From Lysobacteraceae bacterium (lineage in GTDB: Bacteria; Bdellovibrionota; UBA1018; JAGTJX01), in assembly GCA_023657465.1 (NCBI GenBank), contig JAGTJX010000001.1, forward strand, positions 359,090 to 423,089: a stretch of DNA of 64,000 bases, written 5' to 3'. The notes beneath the pieces are model-generated. The model worked only from the letters and a program-made list of their open reading frames with translations, searched no databases and was not told the DNA's origin. Within the stretch, counting starts at the first letter, position 1. Each line of letters opens with the position of its first letter. Below, piece after piece: positions 18,419 through 25,062 of the stretch. The position numbers were made by a program, and so were the translations under genes.

Positions 18419-18638
18419 AGTTCCAAGCCTCCAATAAAATTTTTCTGTTTTCGGTTATCCATTCGACGATCAGTTTCAAAGTAGCCTTGTTAAAGCCGTC
18501 ATGATGTTCAACCTCAAGGGTCAGCAGGTTAATTACCGCTTCGGCGCCTTTTGCCATGGCGTGAACGTGGGGAGGATTGTGTTCACGATTTCTGACTTCG
18601 ATCTTGAGGTGCTGGCCTAGCCAAAATTTAGTACCCAC
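18396..18638 (-). CDS. DUF4160-like toxin-antitoxin component
   Basis: About 80 residues with the DUF4160 hallmarks: a short beta strand HLKIEVRNREH, the motif HNPPHVHA (residues 20-27) and a C-terminal helix ending KILLEAWNY. A GTG start at 18638 fits the family length. The frame is open further upstream to a TTG at 18692, but that extension would translate through a strong promoter-like stretch (TTGACA) and a palindrome. DUF4160 proteins commonly occur in two-gene modules with DUF2442 partners; here the partner is an RHH protein instead. Toxin activity is inferred, not shown. Confidence 0.68.
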   Translation of the reverse strand: MGTKFWLGQHLKIEVRNREHNPPHVHAMAKGAEAVINLLTLEVEHHDGFNKATLKLIVEWITENRKILLEAWNYEQDRED

Positions 18639-18644
18639 AAAGCC

Positions 18645-18674
18645 AGTATGTACAAAATGTATATACATGTCAAT
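18645..18674 (-). promoter_or_regulatory. Promoter and palindromic operator of the DUF4160/RHH pair
   Basis: On the minus strand a perfect -35 TTGACA (18673-18668) is followed after 17 bp by CATACT (18650-18645), a fair -10. Between them lies the perfect 12-bp palindrome ATGTATATACAT (18657-18668), the usual shape of a ribbon-helix-helix operator. This arrangement suggests autorepression. The -10 is only 6 nt from the GTG at 18638, so the transcript may be leaderless. Confidence 0.55.
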
Positions 18675-18750
18675 AGACAAGAAAAAAACCAAGGATTTGG
18701 TTCCTTGGGTTTAAGTCCTTTGCTCATGTGAGCGTTAGCTGTGAAAAAAC

Positions 18751-19773
18751 CTAGAGTTTTTCGCCCCGATCCAATCGGTAAATGAATTTTGTAAGTGGAT
18801 CTTCTCTGGGAACGCATTTGTAGACGTCAAATCTACCTAAAAATTTCATTTTTTGAATCTCAAGCCATGTTGTCTGTTCGAAAGCCTCATTATTGGTACG
18901 GTCATGTAACTTCGGACAATTCACGAGCGCATATTCTACGTCATCAATAGATAGTTCACCCCAGATCTGGGTCTCTAAAAATACAGTATCTCCACGTCGG
19001 TCACGTTTAAGGTCGTCTACGGTCAGTTGTTTGGAAAAAGAATAAGTGTCAATTCGTCTATGCTCACTTATACACGAGTAGCAAAGTGAATCGTCCACGG
19101 TAAACGTACTGCGCCTCTTTACTGAATCTTTAAATACGAAAAATACGCCACCATACTGCGAGATGATAGAATTGCTTGGGAGGTACCTGCGGCTTCGTTC
19201 AGTTGGCTGAAGAAAGGCATACTTCGGTCTAATGCTGTTGATCAGGTGCTTATTCCTTGATTGACCATATGCTTTTTCCAATCGAACGCCGATCATCAGG
19301 TCTTCCATTTGCGATCGCTCCTTCGCCTCTTCGACCCCTTGCGAGTGACCGAGTTGGTGAAGGTTTTTAAATCCGCCGTCGATAATTTTCTGGACGTATT
19401 TTTTTGGTACTCCCATGATGATCTTCGACTCGTCGAACATATCCACGGCTAGAAATTCTCCCACTTCGCGGTCGCGGAGTTCTTCATTTCGCAAACGAGC
19501 GATCAGACTTAATGCAGTAGTTTCACTAGAGGTGTTTTGGTAATGCCTCTCTTCAATGACTTCGTTATTTGTAAGACTCAAGATATAGGAAGAGAGTTCT
19601 TTTGGCGAAATACACGATTTCTTGTGGAATGCTGTGGTACCTGCAGGGCATTGCCAGCTTCGAGGGCTTTGGGCACAAAAGTTTTCTTCTCCGACTGATT
19701 TCCCGAGACATACATCGTCAGCGTAAGCCGCAGCTTGAATAAAAATCAGGGCCGATATAAGAAGCTTCAGCAT
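18751..19773 (-). CDS. Secreted protein with ADP-ribosyltransferase-like motifs
   Basis: The start is taken at the ATG at 19773, which gives a clean signal peptide (MLKLLISALIFIQAAAYA, cut before DD). A TTG at 19800 would add nine residues. The mature protein of ~320 residues begins with a cysteine-rich part (CLGKSVGEENFC, SWQCPAGT). The C-terminal half contains QYGGVFFVFKDSVKRRSTF, then TVDDSLCY, then VFLETQIWGELSIDDVEYAL. This order (YGx-V..LK.xV..R.TxT..DS, then E-x-Q-[IV]-[HW]-G) recalls secreted ADP-ribosyltransferase-like proteins, with Glu of LETQ as the candidate catalytic residue. The assignment is tentative. It is the main cargo of the first integrative element. Confidence 0.5.
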   Translation of the reverse strand: MLKLLISALIFIQAAAYADDVCLGKSVGEENFCAQSPRSWQCPAGTTAFHKKSCISPKELSSYILSLTNNEVIEERHYQNTSSETTALSLIARLRNEELRDREVGEFLAVDMFDESKIIMGVPKKYVQKIIDGGFKNLHQLGHSQGVEEAKERSQMEDLMIGVRLEKAYGQSRNKHLINSIRPKYAFLQPTERSRRYLPSNSIISQYGGVFFVFKDSVKRRSTFTVDDSLCYSCISEHRRIDTYSFSKQLTVDDLKRDRRGDTVFLETQIWGELSIDDVEYALVNCPKLHDRTNNEAFEQTTWLEIQKMKFLGRFDVYKCVPREDPLTKFIYRLDRGEKL

Positions 19774-20169
19774 TTTAATCCAATGTTTTTGAAGCGCCAA
19801 GCGCTCTCAAACTTTTCGCTTTCATAATTAAAGCAAACGCAGACTAACACGACGCAACGCAATGCGTCAATACAATATCTGACTAATTTAGTTTTTTTCG
19901 TCTTTTTGAACTTTTAATTTCAAAGTTCAGAAGATTGAAACTCACCAAAATCGGGCACCAAGGACGTTTTGGCCTTCTTTATTAATATTATTAGGTATTT
20001 ATCCGACTTTATCCCGACTTCCGATCTCTGGCACATGAGCTGCTTTAGAAAGTCATTAAGAGCGGGTACGGGGGCTAAAAAGCTATTCATTAAGCTACAC
20101 CGAACCGGAGTAGCTTTTGAAATCGGCGGGAATTTTAGAAAGCGAAAAAAACAGAATGAGAACGAAGAG

Positions 20170-20288
20170 TTCCCCATGGCCTCTGCAAGAAAAACGAAGT
20201 CCCCCAATTCCTGACCCCTCCCCCTCAACGATGTTGATGTGAAGGGGTCAGGAATTGGGGACTGAGACAGTGCAGAGGCCACGGGGAA
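20170..20288. repeat. REP-like long hairpin
   Basis: Nested inverted repeats form a ~119-nt imperfect stem-loop. The inner arms (20199-20218 and 20243-20262) pair a GTCCCCAATTCCTGACCCC-type sequence with its complement. The outer arms (20170-20187 and 20271-20288) pair with a single mismatch. Such a palindrome resembles REP/BIME or MITE units mobilised by REP-associated tyrosine transposases. The rest of the interval 19801-20488 shows no gene I can support; ORFs crossing the hairpin look spurious. Confidence 0.7.
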
Positions 20289-20488
20289 ATGAAATGTGAA
20301 AAATAGAAATTGAGATCAGAGGGGGAGATAAAAAAGACAAAAAAAGGAAAGCAGTGGAACCAAAAGACAGGGACGGGAAAATCGTTGCGGGTTCATGTAG
20401 GTGTAAGGGAGCTGGGCAAATTGAGGAAAATAAAAATTCAGGCTATGGTGAAAATCCGATCTTTGAAAATCAAATAGCATGTAGGTAG

Positions 20489-20647
20489 TTGTCAACGGTA
20501 GAGGCGGCTCGGTATCTTAGCGTAACTGAAAATGCGCTTAGAATTTTGGTCCATAGGGGTCAGGTTCAAGCGTACAAGTTCGGCAGGCGTTTAAGATTCA
20601 AGCTCACTGATTGCCGGGCGCTGATCCTAAAAAAAGGAGCAGCATAA
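20489..20647 (+). CDS. Excisionase-like helix-turn-helix protein
   Basis: A 52-residue reading frame starting with TTG directly after an in-frame stop. The translation STVEAARYLSVTENALRIL continues VHRGQVQAYKFGRRLRF and fits the small MerR-like HTH_17/excisionase fold ('T..EAA..L.VS..TL...V..G.I.A...G...R'). The stop lies 2 bp before the integrase ATG, so the pair is an xis-int operon. Excisionases bend the att DNA and direct the integrase toward excision. The TTG start and weak ribosome site are the uncertain points; the fold pattern is convincing. Confidence 0.68.
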   Translation: MSTVEAARYLSVTENALRILVHRGQVQAYKFGRRLRFKLTDCRALILKKGAA

Positions 20648-20649
20648 CG

Positions 20650-21762
20650 ATGGCAATTAAATCTTACGTTGAAGAAAACCAAACCTATTACGAAGTCTAC
20701 GTTCACGGGCACGATTCAAGAGGGTCGCGCGTTCAGTGGCGAAGGCGCGTAATCGAAACACTTCGTAAAGCCGAGACCGTCGAGTTCGAGTTAAAACGAA
20801 AGCTCGCGGTCTTAAAGGAAGAGCGCGTGGATCCAAAGTTTCACGAGTGGGTAGCGGAATGCCTACAAATCATGAAGCTAAGCTACCGCCCGTCGACCCT
20901 TTATAGCTACCAATCGACCATCAACAAGTGGTTGATCAAACCGTGGCGTGAAGAGTTTTTGCGAGAAATCTCAAAGCAGAAGATCCACACGCTTCTTTAC
21001 GAGGCTTTTCGCGAAGAAATGACCGAACACACAAGGAAATACGTTTTAAAGATCATCAAGCGCATTTTCCAAATTGCAGTCGATCATGGGCACTTAGATC
21101 GAAACCCAGCCAACGGGATGGTGATCAAAGTTCCTGAATCTGAAAAGAAAGTCTTAACGGCAACCGAGGTAAAGACGTTCTTGCGTGAAGCAAAAGCCAC
21201 GAATCACAGATTCTATCCAATCTGGGTCATGGCCCTGTTCACCGGAATGCGGTCTGGTGAGCTTTACGCTCTAAGGTGGTCAGACATTGATTTTGAAAAT
21301 GAAGTCATCAAAGTCGGTCGTAGTTGGTCATCAAAAAACGGATTCACATCCACGAAAAACCAGAAATCGAGGGTGGTCCCGATCTCGGGTGAACTCCAAT
21401 CTTTTTTAAAAGAGTGGAAGTTAAGCGGTGAAACGAAGGACTTCGTTTTGCCACACTTAAGTGAATGGACAAGGGGTGACGCGGCCGACGTCATCCGGAT
21501 GTTTTGTCAGTCGATCGAGGTCACGAAGATTCGTTTTCATGACCTAAGGGCGACTTTCATTACAAACCTCTTAACCCGAGGGGAATCGCTGGCAAGGGTG
21601 ATGGCGATCGTGGGTCATGCCGATATCGACACCACGAACGTGTACCTTAGGCTTGCGGGGGTGGACCTAAAGGGCGCTACCGACCGCCTAAGTTTTGAAA
21701 TTCCAGAAGAACAAAAGGCAAAAGTGCTACGGCTTCCAAGCTTTGGAACCGCAGGACAATGA
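20650..21762 (+). CDS. int: Tyrosine-recombinase integrase
   Basis: A 370-residue phage/island-type integrase. The ATG at 20650 follows AGGAG (20635-20639); a longer frame to 20611 overlaps the excisionase-like gene and is rejected. An N-terminal arm-binding region (1-60) precedes a SAM-like core-binding domain (about 62-155) and the catalytic domain. The catalytic set is R191 (TGMRSGEL), a hairpin lysine near 226-229, H287 and R290 (HDLRATF), H313 (GHADIDTTN) and nucleophile Y322 (VYLR), so the enzyme looks intact. It lies next to TGCTAC arm sites and a tRNA-Ser 3'-end copy. It therefore probably integrates into tRNA-Ser genes. Confidence 0.93.
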   Translation: MAIKSYVEENQTYYEVYVHGHDSRGSRVQWRRRVIETLRKAETVEFELKRKLAVLKEERVDPKFHEWVAECLQIMKLSYRPSTLYSYQSTINKWLIKPWREEFLREISKQKIHTLLYEAFREEMTEHTRKYVLKIIKRIFQIAVDHGHLDRNPANGMVIKVPESEKKVLTATEVKTFLREAKATNHRFYPIWVMALFTGMRSGELYALRWSDIDFENEVIKVGRSWSSKNGFTSTKNQKSRVVPISGELQSFLKEWKLSGETKDFVLPHLSEWTRGDAADVIRMFCQSIEVTKIRFHDLRATFITNLLTRGESLARVMAIVGHADIDTTNVYLRLAGVDLKGATDRLSFEIPEEQKAKVLRLPSFGTAGQ

Positions 21763-21782
21763 CAAATGCTACTTTTTGCTAC
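21725..21782 (+). other. TGCTAC repeats at the integrase 3' end (arm-type sites)
   Basis: TGCTAC occurs at 21725-21730 (inside int), 21767-21772 and 21777-21782. The last two are 10 bp apart. The same hexamer recurs with 11-bp spacing in both island-boundary repeats, so these are probable arm sites of the second half-site of the element. Confidence 0.55.
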
Positions 21783-21833
21783 TCATTGACAGATGAGTTA
21801 AAAAATTTGATAAAGATTCTATAAGTTTAACGG

Positions 21834-21870
21834 TGGCGGAGCGGGAAATTCTCTCTCTCCGCCATTTTTT
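21834..21870 (+). terminator. Integrase terminator built from a miniature tRNA-Ser remnant (attR candidate)
   Basis: TGGCGGAG (21834-21841) pairs perfectly with CTCCGCCA (21857-21864) and is followed by TTTTTT, the form of an intrinsic terminator. The same bases read as the tRNA-Ser 5' segment GGTGGCGGAG joined directly to the tRNA 3' end CTCTCCGCCATTT, with the middle of the tRNA missing. It is 13/13 identical to the tRNA-Ser(UGA) 3' end (17955-17967). It is thus likely the right attachment site. The rest of 21871-22125 shows only a decayed copy of the boundary repeat (TTTGCTCCACCGATGCTTC near 21991-22018). Confidence 0.65.
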
Positions 21871-22125
21871 CGGTTTAAAATTTTGATCGAATTGCAGAAA
21901 ATAGAAAATCCCTAAACAACATAAGTAGTTAAAAACATAGAGAAGTGCCTGACAGTCTTCAGACGAAAGTTTCGGGTGGACTCACGAAATGTCGTGGGTT
22001 TGCTCCACCGATGCTTCTTTTCATCTTCACGTGATTTTTTAAATTTCCAGTAGCACCAGTAAACCGAGCTTCCCAGTTCACACCAGTTCTTCCAGTTGTT
22101 GCTCATAATCATAAGGAGATGTTCG

Positions 22126-22815
22126 ATGAGTAAGAAAACAGCGCTGTACTGTCGTGTCAGTACAGGCAATCAATCCACGGGATTAGAGGCACAAGTGCGT
22201 GCGCTTCGTGATTACTGTGCTCGTAACAGTGTTACGGACTATGTGATCTACGAAGACGAGAACCAGTCTGGAGTGAAATCCTCCAGGCCAGCCCTCGACC
22301 GTATGATGAATGACGTGAGAGCAGGTCTTATTGAGAAAGTAATCGTGTACAGCTTTAGTAGGTATGCGAGGTCAGTGACTCACCTTCTGCGTGCTCTTGA
22401 AGAGTTCAAACGCATTCAAGTTGGATTTGTATCCATCACTGAATCGATTGATACGAACACTCCACTTGGATCTGCGGTGTTCACGATCTTGGGAGCTGTA
22501 GCTCAGCTAGAGCGTGATTTGATCGCGGAACGTGTTCGTAATGGTCTAGCGAACGCCAAGGCAAAGGGTGTCAGACTAGGTCGTCTAAAAACTCGCGATA
22601 GCGATCTCATCAGAAAACTAAGAGCGAGTGGCATGACCTACAGGCAGATTAGTCAGGTAGCTAATTGTTCGTCAGGAGCAGTGGCCGCAGAAATCAGACA
22701 AATGAAAAAGGAAGGAACAGACACGCTACGAAATGTCGCGAGAGTTGTTGAAGCCTCGAAACAGAAAGTAGCAGTAGTTGAAGAAAAAGTAGAACTTGAA
22801 TTAACGAGATACTAG
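22126..22815 (+). CDS. Small serine recombinase (resolvase/invertase family)
   Basis: About 229 residues starting at the ATG at 22126, which follows AAGGAG (22112-22117). The catalytic domain has the nucleophile S12 in LYCRVSTGNQ, then the family blocks VIVYSFSRYARSV and FVSITESIDTNTPLGSAVF. The E helix segment QLERDLIAERVRNGLANAKA precedes a C-terminal helix-turn-helix (MTYRQISQVANCSSGAV). A lysine/valine-rich tail of ~30 residues is unusual. It could resolve, invert or integrate DNA; resolvase/invertase size argues against a large serine integrase. It is encoded inside the inverted-repeat-bounded island. Confidence 0.88.
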   Translation: MSKKTALYCRVSTGNQSTGLEAQVRALRDYCARNSVTDYVIYEDENQSGVKSSRPALDRMMNDVRAGLIEKVIVYSFSRYARSVTHLLRALEEFKRIQVGFVSITESIDTNTPLGSAVFTILGAVAQLERDLIAERVRNGLANAKAKGVRLGRLKTRDSDLIRKLRASGMTYRQISQVANCSSGAVAAEIRQMKKEGTDTLRNVARVVEASKQKVAVVEEKVELELTRY

Positions 22816-22825
22816 AAAAAGAAAA

Positions 22826-22856
22826 GGGCACTTGGCTAAAACCAGGTGCTCTTTAA
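22826..22856 (+). terminator. Intrinsic terminator after the serine recombinase
   Basis: GGGCACTTGG (22826-22835) pairs with CCAGGTGCTC (22842-22851) through G-C and two G-U pairs, loop CTAAAA, followed by a T-rich run. Confidence 0.7.
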
Positions 22857-22867
22857 TTCTTTATTCA

Positions 22868-22890
22868 TTAACGCTTATTTGGCGTTAAAA
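22868..22890 (-). terminator. Terminator of the ankyrin-like gene
   Basis: TTAACGC (22868-22874) pairs perfectly with GCGTTAA (22882-22888) around a 7-nt loop, 3 bp beyond the stop of the minus-strand gene. A/T runs on both sides could let it work in both directions. Confidence 0.6.
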
Positions 22891-22891
22891 A

Positions 22892-23464
22892 TTAGGGATT
22901 TGTGTTTCCACGCTTTTTCTGAATTGAATTTAATAGTAAAGTTTCTACTTGGTGATGACATTCCGCTGATCCAAAGCTAAAGCCCATGCTTCTATTGATA
23001 TCCAATGGCTTCCAAGAATCAGAGCCGCCTCTTGTATAAGAACGAATCCAAGCAATTTCTGGGTCAGCGCCCATATCAAGTAATGAGCTTACTGTAAAAA
23101 CCTTGTTGCTTGAGCAAACCTGTCTAACGGCTTGTACAAGTGCTGTTGATTCTTCACTGCTAAAAGGATCAGATGCCAAGAGGTTTACGTGAGCGTTAAT
23201 ATCTGCTCCTTTTAAAATATAAAATTTAATCAAATCTAAATTTTTTTCTGCAATTTCACGTTCTTGAATACTAGCAGCTCCGTGAGCTAGTCCCAATAAA
23301 GAATCCTTCACTCTGTTAGAGCTCATCGAAGCTCCTTTTTTCAATAATTCTGAAATTTTAACTTCGTCGCGAATATGAAGAGCATCCAAAAGGTCTAAGT
23401 TTAAGTCCTGAGCCATCGCATTGTTTCCAAAAGAAACAGCTAAAATTAGTAGTAATGTCTTCAT
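22892..23464 (-). CDS. Secreted ankyrin-repeat-like protein
   Basis: About 190 residues. The ATG at 23464 has AGAAGGA upstream and yields a signal peptide (MKTLLLILAVSFGNNAMA, cut before QD). The mature part has degenerate ankyrin units: LLDALHIRDEVKISELLKKG, then LDLIKFYILKGADINAH, then VFTVSSLLDMGADPEIA. Exported ankyrin proteins usually mediate protein binding. It is island cargo. The IS nest begins 19 bp upstream of the start codon and has probably replaced its native promoter. Confidence 0.65.
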   Translation of the reverse strand: MKTLLLILAVSFGNNAMAQDLNLDLLDALHIRDEVKISELLKKGASMSSNRVKDSLLGLAHGAASIQEREIAEKNLDLIKFYILKGADINAHVNLLASDPFSSEESTALVQAVRQVCSSNKVFTVSSLLDMGADPEIAWIRSYTRGGSDSWKPLDINRSMGFSFGSAECHHQVETLLLNSIQKKRGNTNP

Positions 23465-23702
23465 AAAATTCCTTCTGGTCATTATAACTGTCCCGAAGTC
23501 CTAGGAAAGTTATTTTCCCAGTAGTTAAAACCTCAAGACCCTTTAGTTGAGTAGTAATGCAGGTCTTGCGCCAGGCGTTATGAGCAATTTAAGAGTAAAA
23601 GAGAGTGGATTTTCAGATTCAACCTGTCTAAAGTTTTTACAGACTTTAAGAACATAGCCACTGTGTCGTTTTGGACACTCTGAATTTAATGGTGATGTGA
23701 AA

Positions 23703-24095
23703 ATGGGGAAGAAAAAGAAGCAAGAGATCGAGATTGAAGAAAGATTAGAATTCATTGCAAATGAATTGAGAGATGCAATCACATGGATTGAAGAATCAAC
23801 GCCATTTGAGGTTCTGAGTGAACTAGCAAGACTCGGAGTAAAAACCCACAACTGGAATGAGGTGGTGAAGTTTTACGATGATTGGCAGCCAAGGAAAGTA
23901 AATAAAGAGTTTATTCCAGCATCAAGTGAACTAGCGGATGTATGGATGAGCGAGATCAAAGCAAAAAATGGGAACGAACAAATCGACGTTTCTGATGATA
24001 TTTTTTTGCATATGGCAGCTGAGCACTACTGGCACAAATACAACACAAAGGGTATCGAGGAGATGCTGTTTGGGTCGAGAACACTTTCCATGTAG
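23703..24095 (+). CDS. Orphan protein of the IS nest (left copy)
   Basis: A 130-residue, highly charged protein with an early basic patch (GKKKKQEIEIEERLEFI). The rest has aromatic/acidic motifs (VKFYDDWQPRKVNKEF, IFLHMAAEHYWHKYN), is probably mostly helical, and has no signal peptide. I do not recognise the family. ATG at 23703 follows GGTGAT; a GTG at 23697 is possible. It sits just upstream of, and in the same direction as, the interrupted transposase gene. It may therefore be an accessory or passenger gene of that older element. An identical inverted copy is at 30263-30655. Confidence 0.6.
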   Translation: MGKKKKQEIEIEERLEFIANELRDAITWIEESTPFEVLSELARLGVKTHNWNEVVKFYDDWQPRKVNKEFIPASSELADVWMSEIKAKNGNEQIDVSDDIFLHMAAEHYWHKYNTKGIEEMLFGSRTLSM

Positions 24096-24129
24096 AATTT
24101 TCCTCTAGTCAAAATGATTGGAGGAAAAA

Positions 24130-24157
24130 ATGAAGCGACGGATCGCTGTGTTTTTGG
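24130..24157 (+). pseudogene. 5' fragment of the interrupted transposase
   Basis: ATG at 24130, preceded by GGAGG, encodes MKRRIAVFL and is then cut by IS66 copy 1. Joining it across the 8-bp duplication GTTTTTGG (24150-24157 and 26615-26622) continues in frame as DADIKKETF of the downstream fragment. This shows where the original gene began. Confidence 0.85.
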
Positions 24158-24240
24158 GTAAAACATCGATGTTCCCCGTATTTTAAATTTTCAACGAACC
24201 TATAGATTAAGATCTAAGCCCACAAGGAGGTGGCTTGAAT

Positions 24241-24615
24241 ATGGACATGGAAATTCTAAGAAAGAAAGTCAGTACCTATAAAGGTGAAGCAGGACGGCTT
24301 CGCAAAATACCGGATGAACTTGCACTTGAGATATTAACGGCATGGGAAGCATGGACGGGTCCCATGAATGGTTTTTACTCTGCTCTTGGGGTGAGCCAGA
24401 AGAAAATGGCGAAGATTATGGGTAAAGCGAAGCGACTTAAACGGGAGGGTCGAGTACCGGTATCGGAGTTTACCGAATTGACAACACAGGTGTTGGGATC
24501 TGCTCAGAGTCCTGGGGTTACGGGCCAGGGCATCGAGCTTACGTGGGATCAAGGTAAGGTGATTCGGTTCCCCGAGGTCTCGCAGTTGATCGATTTTTTG
24601 AAAAAAGCGGCTTGA
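24241..24615 (+). CDS. tnpA: IS66 accessory protein TnpA (copy 1)
   Basis: About 124 residues; small helix-turn-helix accessory protein of IS66 elements, probably DNA-binding and needed for transposition. The central motif is FYSALGVSQKKMAKIMGKAK, followed by a strand-rich C-terminus (GIELTWDQGKVIRFPE). The ATG at 24241 lies 10 nt after AGGAGG (24225-24230); an in-frame TTG at 24235 is too close to it. tnpB follows 28 bp later. Identical to the second copy. Confidence 0.85.
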   Translation: MDMEILRKKVSTYKGEAGRLRKIPDELALEILTAWEAWTGPMNGFYSALGVSQKKMAKIMGKAKRLKREGRVPVSEFTELTTQVLGSAQSPGVTGQGIELTWDQGKVIRFPEVSQLIDFLKKAA

Positions 24616-24643
24616 AATAAGCCGCCTTGATGAAGGAAGTAAA

Positions 24644-25051
24644 ATGATTGCGCTGAATCGTAGGACGAGGATCTATGTCTGTAAAGAAGTGACGGACATG
24701 CGTGCGTCCTACGATTCACTTTATTCGCGTGTCAAAGAGCAACTCAAGCTCGACCCGTATTCGGGACATTTGTTTTTATTTGTCAATCGTACGCGCACGA
24801 GCTGTAAGGTGTTGTATTACGATGGAACTGGGTTTGTAATTTTGCAGAAGCGATTAGACCGGGGGAATTTTAGTCGAGTAAATCCTCGCTACGATGAAGA
24901 AGTTATTCTTACGGAAGCTGAGTTTGGATTATTTTTTGAGGGTTCGAATTTAGAGAAGCGGTTCATTGACTCGCCAATTGCGCGAAAAAACATACAAAAA
25001 AAAGTATTTTTAAAAAAGCGAGAGTTGCAAGAAACAGTAGTCACGATATGA
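24644..25051 (+). CDS. tnpB: IS66 accessory protein TnpB (copy 1)
   Basis: A 135-residue IS66 Orf2-family protein. The diagnostic text is IYVCKEVTDMRASYDSLYSR near the N-terminus and SGHLFLFVNRTRTSCKVLYY in the middle, followed by GFVILQKRLDRGNF. It has no catalytic residues of its own and acts with TnpA and TnpC. It lies between tnpA and tnpC with 11 bp to the next gene. Confidence 0.93.
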   Translation: MIALNRRTRIYVCKEVTDMRASYDSLYSRVKEQLKLDPYSGHLFLFVNRTRTSCKVLYYDGTGFVILQKRLDRGNFSRVNPRYDEEVILTEAEFGLFFEGSNLEKRFIDSPIARKNIQKKVFLKKRELQETVVTI

Positions 25052-25062
25052 TGTAGCTCACT

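Larger units (their letters stand above)
23483..24157 (+). repeat. Left 675-bp inverted arm of the IS nest
   Basis: Reverse-complemented at 30201-30875; mirrored positions sum to 54358 throughout, so the arms have equal length with no indels. The encoded protein is identical in both, and the arms look perfectly identical in the stretches compared. The outer end reads TATA|ACTGTCCCGAAG; TATA flanks both ends and is palindromic, so it may be a target duplication. The inner end stops exactly at the IS66 insertion. Confidence 0.9.

Noticed and set aside
18639-18692. TTG-initiated N-terminal extension of the DUF4160-like protein
   Set aside because: It would translate through a TTGACA promoter element and palindrome; the GTG at 18638 gives the normal family length.
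19920-20282. Minus-strand 120-codon ORF
   Set aside because: It reads straight through the REP-like hairpin, has no recognisable motif and lacks a convincing ribosome site.
21912-22169. Minus-strand 85-codon ORF overlapping the serine recombinase start
   Set aside because: Shadow of the att remnant and the recombinase 5' end; no domain pattern.
23543-23851. ORF antisense to the orphan gene in the IS arm (and its mirror at 30507-30815)
   Set aside because: Both copies are exact shadows of the better-supported gene, without ribosome site or motif.
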